Shown piece after piece: positions 8,761 to 17,939 of a stretch of 34,167 bases of DNA. The notes below the pieces were generated by a model. That model saw only the letters and a program-made list of their open reading frames with translations, made no database searches and was not told the origin of the DNA. Source of the DNA: Candidatus Mediterraneibacter merdigallinarum (GTDB lineage Bacteria > Bacillota > Clostridia > Lachnospirales > Lachnospiraceae); assembly GCA_019117305.1 (NCBI GenBank), contig DWZZ01000048.1:1-34167 (forward strand), read 5' to 3'. Within the stretch, counting starts at the first letter, position 1, and each line of letters starts with the position of its first letter. Both the position numbers and the translations under genes were made by a program.

Positions 8761-9382
8761 GGAAGTGAGGCTTGCAGCTCATCCAACCTCTATTGTCTTT
8801 GCTTTTCTGGGCTGTCTTGTTCTGGCGCCGTCCTATCCTTACAGTGTAATTTTTATGTTTGGCTGTTTAGCACCTTACATCACGTTTCTGAATGCACGAG
8901 AAACAAATGATGTCTGGTATACAGCTGTTTTACCAGTAACAAAACGCGAAAGTGTTCTGGGGAAATGTCTGCTTGTTGTTTCCTTACAGTTGTTTCAGCT
9001 GCTTTTCTCTATCCCATTCGCACTTTTGCGAAACACCCTGAATATAACAAATAACCCTGTAGGTTTAGACGCAACCATTGCATGGTATGGTCTGGGGTTT
9101 TTCTTATATGCGGTATTCGATTTGGCATTCCTCACGGCATTTTATAAAAGCGGCTACAAGGTTGGGAAATCATTTATCCTTGCCGCAGGTCCTATCGTTC
9201 TTTTCATGGCAGCGATAGAAGCAGCTTCCCACATTCCGGCACTTGTCTGGATGGATAGCTGCCAGCCAAAGCATCTGCTGATGCAGCTGCCGATTTTAAC
9301 AGCCGGAATTTTCTGTTATAGTATATTTATTCCATTGGCATATCGGATTTCCATAAAGCGCTTTGAGAAAGTTGACCTGTAA
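8741..9382 (+). CDS. ABC-2 type transporter permease
   Basis: Multi-TM protein MMKLLYKEVRLAAHPTSIVFAFLG..., overlapping the ATPase stop; operonic context. Confidence 0.8.
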   Translation: MMKLLYKEVRLAAHPTSIVFAFLGCLVLAPSYPYSVIFMFGCLAPYITFLNARETNDVWYTAVLPVTKRESVLGKCLLVVSLQLFQLLFSIPFALLRNTLNITNNPVGLDATIAWYGLGFFLYAVFDLAFLTAFYKSGYKVGKSFILAAGPIVLFMAAIEAASHIPALVWMDSCQPKHLLMQLPILTAGIFCYSIFIPLAYRISIKRFEKVDL

Positions 9383-9794
9383 ACTCAATATCCACTACAC
9401 AATCCAGCCGGATCCGCATCCCGTCCTCCAGAATAATCTGACCGGCATCCGGATCGATCCGCCGGATCTTTCCCCTGGCCGTATGACAGGCTCCGCCGGA
9501 TTTTTTCTCATCCTGGACAAAATAAGTAAGCACAATCTCCGGTTTCTCTCCCGGAAGAGCGCAGGCAAGCTGAATTTTGTAATTCAGCTCCTGTTTTTCA
9601 TCCTCCGACAGATCCGGCCTCTCATCTGTCTGCCGGGCCGTCTCCTTTATTACTTCTCCGTATCCGGTCAGCGCGGCAAAGGGAGCGAACTGTGCCGCAC
9701 GGTCGGATACCGGCATGTGTGGATGAACGGAAGAAACGTGGTGAGGAAGATGAATAATATCCCCGTATTTTTTCTCTGCATCTTCTGTCTTCAT
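9327..9794 (-). CDS. YolD-like family protein
   Basis: MPVSDRAAQFAPFAALTGYGEVIKETARQTDERPDLSEDEK... is characteristic of YolD-like proteins and it sits next to a Y-family polymerase. The C-terminus looks replaced (see findings). Confidence 0.88.
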   Translation of the reverse strand: MKTEDAEKKYGDIIHLPHHVSSVHPHMPVSDRAAQFAPFAALTGYGEVIKETARQTDERPDLSEDEKQELNYKIQLACALPGEKPEIVLTYFVQDEKKSGGACHTARGKIRRIDPDAGQIILEDGMRIRLDCVVDIEFTGQLSQSALWKSDMPME

Positions 9795-11314
9795 GCTTTA
9801 TGACCTCCGATCTGGCTGTTCCTGTCCCTGGCAGTCGCCCCTTCTTCCAGATTCATTCCTTTCAGAACAGCATTTTTTCCGAACTTTTTCTTGATCTCCA
9901 GCACTGCTTTCTGCATCTTCCTTTCCCGCTCCAGCTCCGCCTCCTGCTTCTCCTGTTCTTTCTGCAGGGCGGCATAATCTGTAAAAAGATCCATCTGCTC
10001 AAACCGGGGTTCATTCTGTGCCTCAGCTTCCGGGATGACATGTGCCGCAGCCATGCTCAGTCTCCGCACCAGAAGTTTTTCATCTACAATGCAGTCAAAA
10101 AGTTCCGTGACCGCCTGTATAATCTGCCGCGTCGAAGAAGTATACTGCTTCAGATTGACTGTGCCGTGGGCATGCTTTGGTATCTTTCTTCCGTAACGGT
10201 CCGTCTTCACCTCTCCGCCGTACTTCTTCCGAAGGGCAGGATCCTTCAGATTGTCAATATCATATCCTACCGTCAGAACAATCTGATTGGTAACCAGTCC
10301 TTTCTCTACCAGATCCAGCGCAAGCAGATCCGCCATCTCCTTCGCTGCCAGTCTTGCCTTTTCAAAGGGATAGGCACAGTGAAGCACCTGTCCGGAGCCC
10401 ACGCTGCTGCTCCGGGGCCGGTATGCCTTGATATCTGCAATCGTGCATGGCTCCCACCCCCACGCATGATCGATCAGAAGTTCTGCGTTGACGCCGAACA
10501 GACTGTACAGAAGATCTTCATTGTAATAATCTGTCTGTTTGCCCAGAGAACAGCGGGCAATATCTCCCATGGTAAAAAGTCCGTGTTCTTCCAGTTTCTT
10601 CGCATATCCTCTGCCCACCCGCCAGAAGTCTGTAAGCGGCCGGTGAGACCACAGCAGGCGCCGGTAGGACATCTCGTCCAGCTCGGCAATACGCACGCTG
10701 TTCTCATCCGCCGGGATATGCTTCGCCTCAATGTCCATAGCAACTTTACAGAGATACAGATTCGGCCCGATTCCCGCCGCGGCAGTAATGCCGACAGTCT
10801 CAAGCACATCACGGATCATCTTCACAGCCAGCTCCCTCGGGGTCATCCGGTAAGTCCCCAGATAGGACGTAGCGTCAATAAACACCTCATCGATAGAATA
10901 GACATGGATATCCTCCGGCGCAATATATTTCAGATAAACCTCATAGATCTCGCTGCTGATCTGCATATAGCGCGCCATCTGAGGCGGCGCAACGATATAG
11001 TCCAGCGCCAGAGCCGGATCCTTTTCCAGATCCGGAGCCTGACAGGAGGATCCCGCAAACTTATACCCCGGGGCATTCTGCCGGCGCCGGGCGTTAACTT
11101 CCCCGACCTTCTGCACCACCTCAAACAGTCTCGGCCTTCCCGGGATACCATAAGCCTTCAGAGACGGGGAGACCGCAAGGCAGATGGTCTTCTCCGTCCG
11201 GCTTTTATCCGCCACTACCAGATTTGTAGTCATCGGGTCAAGTCCCCGTTCCATACACTCCACGGAAGCATAGAATGATTTCAGGTCAATTGCAATGTAA
11301 GTTCTCTCATCCAT
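9791..11314 (-). CDS. Y-family DNA polymerase (UvrX/UmuC-like)
   Basis: MDERTYIAIDLKSFYASVECMERGLDP...VYSIDEVFIDAT...TAAAGIGPNLYLCKVAMDIEAK are Y-family catalytic motifs. Confidence 0.95.
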   Translation of the reverse strand: MDERTYIAIDLKSFYASVECMERGLDPMTTNLVVADKSRTEKTICLAVSPSLKAYGIPGRPRLFEVVQKVGEVNARRRQNAPGYKFAGSSCQAPDLEKDPALALDYIVAPPQMARYMQISSEIYEVYLKYIAPEDIHVYSIDEVFIDATSYLGTYRMTPRELAVKMIRDVLETVGITAAAGIGPNLYLCKVAMDIEAKHIPADENSVRIAELDEMSYRRLLWSHRPLTDFWRVGRGYAKKLEEHGLFTMGDIARCSLGKQTDYYNEDLLYSLFGVNAELLIDHAWGWEPCTIADIKAYRPRSSSVGSGQVLHCAYPFEKARLAAKEMADLLALDLVEKGLVTNQIVLTVGYDIDNLKDPALRKKYGGEVKTDRYGRKIPKHAHGTVNLKQYTSSTRQIIQAVTELFDCIVDEKLLVRRLSMAAAHVIPEAEAQNEPRFEQMDLFTDYAALQKEQEKQEAELERERKMQKAVLEIKKKFGKNAVLKGMNLEEGATARDRNSQIGGHKA

Positions 11315-11371
11315 TCTTTCCGCCTCCCCGTATGATTTCATCCTCTTATATTTCTATCCTCTTTTATAGAA

Positions 11372-11407
11372 AGAATAACACAATTCCCGAATCCGAACAA
11401 GTGTTCT
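11372..11407 (-). promoter_or_regulatory. Promoter with LexA-type SOS box for the Y-family polymerase operon
   Basis: CGAAC-AAGT-GTTCT (11394-11407) fits the Gram-positive LexA box CGAACN4GTTCG with one mismatch. It overlaps a minus-strand TTGTTC-N17-TATTCT promoter. Confidence 0.75.
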
Positions 11408-11427
11408 TTTCCATTTTTTATATTGTA

Positions 11428-11456
11428 TTGCTCTTTCCCTGAACTGAGATTATAAT
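11428..11456 (+). promoter_or_regulatory. Putative sigma-A promoter of the MATE gene
   Basis: TTGCTC-N17-TATAAT upstream of the MATE start at 11517. Confidence 0.6.
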
Positions 11457-11516
11457 ACATATGCTGATCAGTTCTGTCAGAAAAATCACAGAATTGCAAC
11501 TTAAGAGAGGTATTTT

Positions 11517-12887
11517 ATGGAAACAGTACATCAGACAAAAAACGAAATTACAGAAGGAGTTATCTGGAAACAGCTTCTGCTGTTCTTTTTTCCGATTCTG
11601 CTGGGCACATTTTTCCAGCAGCTTTACAATACAATCGACAGCGTGATTGTGGGCCAGTTTGTAGGAAAAGAGGCTCTCGCCAGCGTAGGGGGCTCCTCCG
11701 CCCAGATCGTCTCTCTGGTTGTCGGTTTCTTTACCGGGCTCTCTTCGGGAGCCGCAGTTGTCATCGCCCAGTTTGTGGGCGCCCGGAAGGAAGAGACTGC
11801 CAACGCCGGACTGCACACCGCATACGCCATCGCGGCGGCCGGCGGAATCGCTCTTACATTTATCGGAATCATGACGGCGCCCTTTCTGCTCAGGCTTATG
11901 AATACGCCGGCCGATACTATGGACGGCTCCCTGACTTACCTGCGGATTTATTTCGCAGGCATTCTGTTTGTGCTCATCTACAACATGGGCTCCGCTGTTC
12001 TCCGTGCTGCAGGGGATTCAAAAACGCCCCTGTATATTTTGATTATCTGCTGTATTATCAATATTATACTGGACACGGCTTTTGTACTTCTTTTCCACAT
12101 GGGAGTCGCAGGCGTCGCTGTAGCCACACTGACCGCCCAGGCTGTCAGTGCTGTTCTCGTTACGCTCAAGCTGATGCGCTCTGACGGAATTCTGCATCTT
12201 TCCCTGAGAAAAATCCGTTTTCACGGTTCTCTTCTAAAGCTGCAGCTGAAACTGGGACTGCCCACGGGATTTGAATCCGTTCTGTTTGCGATTACAAATA
12301 TCGCCATTCAGACCGCCATCAATACATTCGGCACAGATACCACCGCTGCATGGTCTGCATACGGCAAGCTGGATGCCATTTTCTGGATGGTCAGTACCGC
12401 GTTCGGCATCTCCATCACCACTTTTGTAGGGCAGAACTACGGCGCGGGAAAGCTGGACCGTGTGCGCAGGAGCACACGAATCTGTATCTGCATAGATCTG
12501 GCTGTGTCCTTTGTTCTGGTGGCCCTGCTTATTCTGGCAAGAAGTCTTCTCTTCCGGCTGTTTACTTCAGATGAAACGGTTGTGCAGATCGGTTCCGATA
12601 TGCTGCTGTTTATCACTCCCTGGTATATTGTCTATGTGTTTATCGAGGTGCTGAGCGGTTCCCTGCGGGGCCGTGGAAATGTAATCGTTCCTGTGGTAAT
12701 CACCCTGGTCGGAGTCTGCCTTCTGCGGATCGTCTGGCTGGCAGGCGTGCTGAAAATCTCACCGACCATCCATGCAATTATCTTCAGTTATCCCGTAACA
12801 TGGGTTATCACGGCTCTTGCCTTTATCACATATTACCTGTGGCAGAACAGACGATACCGGCACAGATCTTCCGATACAGTCAGATAA
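11517..12887 (+). CDS. MATE family efflux transporter (full length)
   Basis: FFFPILLGTFFQQLYNTIDSVIVGQFVGKEALASVGGSSAQI...; 456 aa, twelve-TM pattern. Confidence 0.93.
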   Translation: METVHQTKNEITEGVIWKQLLLFFFPILLGTFFQQLYNTIDSVIVGQFVGKEALASVGGSSAQIVSLVVGFFTGLSSGAAVVIAQFVGARKEETANAGLHTAYAIAAAGGIALTFIGIMTAPFLLRLMNTPADTMDGSLTYLRIYFAGILFVLIYNMGSAVLRAAGDSKTPLYILIICCIINIILDTAFVLLFHMGVAGVAVATLTAQAVSAVLVTLKLMRSDGILHLSLRKIRFHGSLLKLQLKLGLPTGFESVLFAITNIAIQTAINTFGTDTTAAWSAYGKLDAIFWMVSTAFGISITTFVGQNYGAGKLDRVRRSTRICICIDLAVSFVLVALLILARSLLFRLFTSDETVVQIGSDMLLFITPWYIVYVFIEVLSGSLRGRGNVIVPVVITLVGVCLLRIVWLAGVLKISPTIHAIIFSYPVTWVITALAFITYYLWQNRRYRHRSSDTVR

Positions 12888-12902
12888 GCCGCTTTACACA
12901 GC

Positions 12903-12946
12903 CAGATGCCGGCTGTCTGACAGAAACATCCGGCATCTGTTTTTAT
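12903..12946 (+). terminator. Intrinsic terminator downstream of MATE
   Basis: CAGATGCCGG (12903-12912) / CCGGCATCTG (12930-12939), 10-bp perfect stem followed by TTTTTATT. Confidence 0.88.
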
Positions 12947-12967
12947 TATACCGCAGAATACTTTCTC

Positions 12968-14815
12968 TCATTTCAGGACAATAATGCGGTCATACTCCGC
13001 TTCTGTCTGTTTCATTCCGTCCGTGCTCAGGCTGCTGGTCACGTACACATCCGGCGCCCACAGAAAATATCTGCACACATACCTGACTTCACCACTTGAC
13101 ACCTGCCCGTTCTCATCCGGCGCCACAATCAGATATTTCCTTGTATCTGTCTCCCCATTTTCATACCAGTGATCCCCCGCAATCCTCTCCACCTGCCCCG
13201 GCAGAGAAGTTTCATATCCGGCGCGGATGCTTCGCAGGCCGTTAAATTCTGAATATAAAAAGTTTATCCCGAGAATCACCGTTCCAAGCACCGCCCACTG
13301 ATATCTGCGTTTTGCCCCGGGGGAGGAGTATGCCCGGTATGCTCCCCGCTCATCGATATTCACCGCGAAGGATTGTTCCAGATCCACTGTCATCCCCATA
13401 ATCAGCGACCCTGCGAAAAGGACTGCCGCGCTGCAGGCGTACCTCTCAAAACCTGCCAGCCTCAGCGCCTCCTCTGCAGGCATAGAAAAAAGATACAGAT
13501 ACAGCATTCCGGCGTAATACAGAACCGTTACGGCAATACCGGAAACAAGAATCCATCCGAGCCTCCACTTCTTTTTCATCCTGAACCGGGCGTACAGAAC
13601 CGCTCCCGCGGCCAGAATCAGACTCAGAAAGATAATCTGCAGCGCCCGTCCGGAAGGATCAAAAGCGGCCTTCAGAAATGCTTCTGTCACCTGTCCGTAA
13701 AGCTCTCTTCCCACGGGCGCTCCATAATCTCCGGCCGCCTGTTGCGCGCCTGCCGTCAGCCACTGGCCGAACTTACCCTCAAAGCCTGCCAGATCCGTAT
13801 TCAGATGATGCTGCCACGCCAGAACAGGCAGCGCACTTCCGGCAGTCATCAGTGCTCCCCATAAAATCACTCTCATTCTGCACCGCATGTCCCGGAACAG
13901 TTTCCTGCGGCTGTGCAGCTTCACGTTTTCTTCCGACTTTCCTCCGCATATCTTCCGGGCGTTCTGCCGTTCGGTCCGGATTAATATCCACAGGGCGTAC
14001 GCTGCCGCCGTGCCGGCAAAAAATATTCCCGTGCTCTTGACGATTCCCGTATAGCCAAGAAGGATTATCTGGAGGAAACAAATCCTCTCCGGCTCTTCCC
14101 GGTATCGCCAGGATACTGCCAGGGACGCCATTGCCAGCAGAGGCAGCAGAAAATCCACCAGCAGATTATTTATCCGGATGGTCAGATTCAGATAGGACAG
14201 AACTGCGCACCCCATTCCCAGAAAAGAATAAAGCAGAAATCTCCTCCTCTCTTTCACAATACCGAATACTGCATAGAAACAGGCGAAAATCAGGCTGTTC
14301 TGCGCAAGAATCATCATGCCCTGAGAATGCCCGGCAAATCTGCAGACATAATAGATGAACAGACTGCTGCCCGGCGGATAATCCCGGAATGGTATCAGGA
14401 TGCTGTCCGCCCCCGGGAACCTGTCCGCAGACAGCAGATATTTCACGATCAGCGCCCAGTGGGAAAAATTGTCATAATGAATCATCTTAAGATTCAGAGA
14501 AAGAAGTGCAAATGCCATCGTTCCCAGGACAAAGCAGAACCCGCACAGACTCCCTTCCGGCAGATGTATTTCCCCTCTTATGAAAAAGACAAGAAATACA
14601 GCGAATCCTGCCACACCGCCCAGAAGCAGCAGATCCGCCGTCAGCGCCAGACAGTTCAGCAGTCCTCCCCAGAAAAGCACAAGGCCGATTCCTGACATAG
14701 AGACAACCGGCACGAACCATTTCCGCACTTTCCCGAACCGGTAAACGACAAAAAAATATCCCGGGAATGACAGGAAAAGCAGGAAAGCTTTCCCCGAATT
14801 CCATATCAGTTCCAC
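12968..14815 (-). CDS. Large polytopic membrane protein (615 aa), possible glycan polymerase/glycosyltransferase-like
   Basis: Many TM segments with an FRDYPPGSSLFIYYVCRF loop. Last gene of the c-di-GMP/GT2 operon; GTG start with GGAAGGTGAG upstream. Confidence 0.65.
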   Translation of the reverse strand: MELIWNSGKAFLLFLSFPGYFFVVYRFGKVRKWFVPVVSMSGIGLVLFWGGLLNCLALTADLLLLGGVAGFAVFLVFFIRGEIHLPEGSLCGFCFVLGTMAFALLSLNLKMIHYDNFSHWALIVKYLLSADRFPGADSILIPFRDYPPGSSLFIYYVCRFAGHSQGMMILAQNSLIFACFYAVFGIVKERRRFLLYSFLGMGCAVLSYLNLTIRINNLLVDFLLPLLAMASLAVSWRYREEPERICFLQIILLGYTGIVKSTGIFFAGTAAAYALWILIRTERQNARKICGGKSEENVKLHSRRKLFRDMRCRMRVILWGALMTAGSALPVLAWQHHLNTDLAGFEGKFGQWLTAGAQQAAGDYGAPVGRELYGQVTEAFLKAAFDPSGRALQIIFLSLILAAGAVLYARFRMKKKWRLGWILVSGIAVTVLYYAGMLYLYLFSMPAEEALRLAGFERYACSAAVLFAGSLIMGMTVDLEQSFAVNIDERGAYRAYSSPGAKRRYQWAVLGTVILGINFLYSEFNGLRSIRAGYETSLPGQVERIAGDHWYENGETDTRKYLIVAPDENGQVSSGEVRYVCRYFLWAPDVYVTSSLSTDGMKQTEAEYDRIIVLK

Positions 14816-14845
14816 CTGCTCACCTTCCTTCCAGTTCTGTCCTTT

Positions 14846-16771
14846 TCATGCTTTCTTCTTCCTCCGCTCCCGGCGCATCCGTATATTGCGGTATATTTCA
14901 TCATAAACAGTCAGCCACGGATCGATTTCCCGGGGAAGCGAGTGTTTCCGGTCATGAATAATCTGCAGCCACTGCCTCCGGTTTCTTTCATCTACCGGAG
15001 AAACCACTGCCGCAAGAAGCTGGCCGGACTCTTTTCCTTCCTTCAGAGGTTTCTCCCTGCTGTAAACGCATGACGCATTGAGAACTGCTTTATAATGGTC
15101 TGAGATAACCGCAACGTGAAATGTATCTCCCTTTTTCACAGACAGTTTTTCCGGAAGCCGCAGTGAAATCCCCTCTTCCGACACATCCGCCGTTCTCCCC
15201 CTGCGGTATTCTCCCCGGCTCCATATCTCCGCTTTTTCCTCTGCGCCGATCCTGTCTGAAACGCGCTGTGATTCTCTTCCCAGCATAAAAAAAAGCGCGT
15301 ACAGAAGAGCCACCAGGTTATACCCCAGCCAGAACAGGATCACGCTGCTGTACACCAGCGCCATTCCATACTTGCCCCGCAGGAACCGGATCAGGGACAG
15401 AACGGTAAGGATAATCAGAATCCCGTGAGGAATCAGGTAACGGGCGGATGTGGTCTTTGCCCTTTGCTTCCTTTTATCTGTTACTTTGAATTTCTTCTGG
15501 TGAATCCCCACCGATTCCAGAAAAACCGGGATAATCAGATAGGGGGCAAGGATGGTATCTATAATCTGGCTCCAGCGCAGATTCCGGATATTGGTGCTCA
15601 GATACCCCATAGATACACGGCTGCACACATATGACGGCAGCCAGAACAGCAGCAGCTCTCCAAACCCGCATTCCACCAGCCGGAACCCGAACAGGGCAAA
15701 GAGGACCGGAGCCAGGATAAAGATCATCCTGCACAGAAAAGACCACCAGTACAGATAGGAATTCAGATAGGACAGACGCGCCGCAGCCGTCAGTTCTTTC
15801 GCGAATACCGGGTTCGTATTCTGAATGCTCTGGATTACGCCCCTGGCCCACCGGATCCTCTGCCCGATCATGCTCTCTACCGTTGTAGTGGAAAGTCCTG
15901 CTGCCAGGACTTCCGTTGTGGCATAAGTGATATACCCTGCTTTCTGAAGACGCAGACTTGTTTCAAAATCTTCGGTCACCGTATCATACGGGAATCCGCC
16001 GATCTCTTCCAGTGCCGTCCGCAGGATGACGGTATTGCTTCCTGTATACACAGCAGTATTGGAAGCATTTCTCATTACATTGATCTCCCTCGAAAAAAAG
16101 TCCTGCTCATTGGGAATATCCTTTTCCGAAAAAAGATTGAACTGAAACAGGTCCTGATTGTAAAAACTCTGAGGTGTCTGTACCAGTCCCATCTTTTTCT
16201 CCGGTATAAAAAAATAGGGGACTGTCTTTACCAGAAACTCTCTTCTCGGAATCATATCTGCGTCAAATGTAGCAATCAGCGGAGAAAACGTGCAGGAAAG
16301 AGCATGATTATAGTTTCCTGACTTGGCATGCCGGTTATCTGAAAGCCCCAGATACCCCACGCCAAAATCCTCCGCAAGCTTCCGGATTTCCTCCCGGTTT
16401 CCGTCATCACACACATAAATATGAACTTTTCCCTTATTCGGATATTCCAGAAAGGTACAGGCATTGACTGTCTTATAAAGAAGCTTTGCGGATTCATTGT
16501 GGGTAGCAATAAACACATCCACGTCAGGAAACCGTTCCGGGGGAACCTCCGGAAGATGAATTTCATACCTGCTGCTTTTCATCCGTCCGGCCATCAGCTC
16601 CGCCATCCCCAGAAATGTTACCGTTTCCGCCAGAACCAGCGCGATCCCCGCTGCGGCCTGCAGAAAGCCGGCGCTCCAGGGAAGAGTAAAAAAAATCCTC
16701 CATAACAGATAAACCATGGAAAAGAAAATTGTCATCAGAAACCATATATTTCTCTTCTTTTCAGATGTCAT
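14846..16771 (-). CDS. BcsA-like membrane glycosyltransferase family 2 with C-terminal PilZ domain
   Basis: GT2 motifs DVFIATHNE, TFDADMIPR, VTEDFETSLRLQ, QRIRWARG (QxxRW). PilZ motifs RGEYR (RxxxR) and DVSEEG (DxSxxG). Start set at MTSEKKRN. Confidence 0.92.
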   Translation of the reverse strand: MTSEKKRNIWFLMTIFFSMVYLLWRIFFTLPWSAGFLQAAAGIALVLAETVTFLGMAELMAGRMKSSRYEIHLPEVPPERFPDVDVFIATHNESAKLLYKTVNACTFLEYPNKGKVHIYVCDDGNREEIRKLAEDFGVGYLGLSDNRHAKSGNYNHALSCTFSPLIATFDADMIPRREFLVKTVPYFFIPEKKMGLVQTPQSFYNQDLFQFNLFSEKDIPNEQDFFSREINVMRNASNTAVYTGSNTVILRTALEEIGGFPYDTVTEDFETSLRLQKAGYITYATTEVLAAGLSTTTVESMIGQRIRWARGVIQSIQNTNPVFAKELTAAARLSYLNSYLYWWSFLCRMIFILAPVLFALFGFRLVECGFGELLLFWLPSYVCSRVSMGYLSTNIRNLRWSQIIDTILAPYLIIPVFLESVGIHQKKFKVTDKRKQRAKTTSARYLIPHGILIILTVLSLIRFLRGKYGMALVYSSVILFWLGYNLVALLYALFFMLGRESQRVSDRIGAEEKAEIWSRGEYRRGRTADVSEEGISLRLPEKLSVKKGDTFHVAVISDHYKAVLNASCVYSREKPLKEGKESGQLLAAVVSPVDERNRRQWLQIIHDRKHSLPREIDPWLTVYDEIYRNIRMRRERRKKKA

Positions 16772-16775
16772 AGGC

Positions 16776-17933
16776 TCAGCCGTCCTTTCTTCTTTTCTGA
16801 AACACCCATCTTTTCTGCGCCTGGTAAGAAAAAATGAACAGAATGCCGTCACAAAGAAGCTTTGCCGCGGTCGGTTTTATGTGGAAAAATTCGGAGACCG
16901 CATATACCGAAAAAGCAGACACTGCAGTAATTCCGACACACAGAATCAGGTACCGGACAGCTTCCTTCTTTTTTCCCGAGGACCGGCAATGGTCTTTTCT
17001 CTGCTTTCTTCCCTTCACTTCTCTCCGGAAAACCCAGCTCCTGTTCAGAATAAAATTCACTGCCGCAGAAAGCACCCGCGCAATTACGGTAGCTGCGGCA
17101 ATCTGCCGGAACTGTCCCTGCTGCCCGGGACCGAAAAAACGGGAAAGCAGAGAAGTGCTCCGGATATGAGTAAAAGTTTCATCAAAAAGCCAGAAAAGAA
17201 ACAGATCCAGCAGTGCGCACAGCAGAGACGTGAATACAAATCTCCCGGGGCCGCCGAAAAGCGCTCCCGTAACCCGGAGGCTGTCCTGAACCGGCCTGAA
17301 ATGCGTACCTGCATTTTCATTTAGGTAAACCGTCTCAATCTTTTCCGTCCGCACGGGTATACCCTGTTCTGCGCACGCAAAGAGAACGCGCGTCTCATAC
17401 TCAAACCGGTCTCCGGGAATTTCCAGCATCTGATCCAGAAGCATTCCGTCAAATGCCCGGAATCCGGTCTGAGTATCTGCCAGATATATGCCGCTGAACA
17501 CCCGGAAAAGGACGGATGAAATCCGGTTTCCCAGTCTGGATTTCCAGGGAACCTCTTTTCCCGAAAAATCGCGGACGCCAAGAACCAGCGTATCCGGATG
17601 CTTTTCCGCTGTCCTTAACAGCCGCACTCCATCCTGCGGAAGGTGCTGACCGTCACAGTCCAGGCACAGCACTCTGCACGCTTTTCCGGCAGATTCACGC
17701 ACATACCGGAATCCTGTTTTCAAAGCCTGCCCCTTTCCCCTGTTTTCTCCATGATGCAGTACAATACATCCTGCCATCTTTTCGATCCGGTCAAATATCT
17801 CCCGGTAGTCCCTGCCGGATCCGTCGTCAATAACTACAACCTGCGACGGAATTTTCTCCTGAAGCTCTCTGATCTGTCTGCACAGTCCGGACTCCGGTTC
17901 CAGAGCCGGAATGATAATATATGTCCTCTTCAT
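16776..17933 (-). CDS. GT2 (DPM1/GtrB-like) glycosyltransferase fused to GtrA-type membrane domain
   Basis: YIIIPALEPESGL...VVVIDDGSG...LDCDGQHLP...TQTGFRAF; then GGPGRFVFTSLLCALLDLFLFWLF (GtrA). Confidence 0.9.
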   Translation of the reverse strand: MKRTYIIIPALEPESGLCRQIRELQEKIPSQVVVIDDGSGRDYREIFDRIEKMAGCIVLHHGENRGKGQALKTGFRYVRESAGKACRVLCLDCDGQHLPQDGVRLLRTAEKHPDTLVLGVRDFSGKEVPWKSRLGNRISSVLFRVFSGIYLADTQTGFRAFDGMLLDQMLEIPGDRFEYETRVLFACAEQGIPVRTEKIETVYLNENAGTHFRPVQDSLRVTGALFGGPGRFVFTSLLCALLDLFLFWLFDETFTHIRSTSLLSRFFGPGQQGQFRQIAAATVIARVLSAAVNFILNRSWVFRREVKGRKQRKDHCRSSGKKKEAVRYLILCVGITAVSAFSVYAVSEFFHIKPTAAKLLCDGILFIFSYQAQKRWVFQKRRKDG

Positions 17934-17939
17934 TTTCCG

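Noticed and set aside
9800-11278. 492-aa plus-strand ORF
   Set aside because: Antisense shadow of the Y-family polymerase; no recognisable motif.
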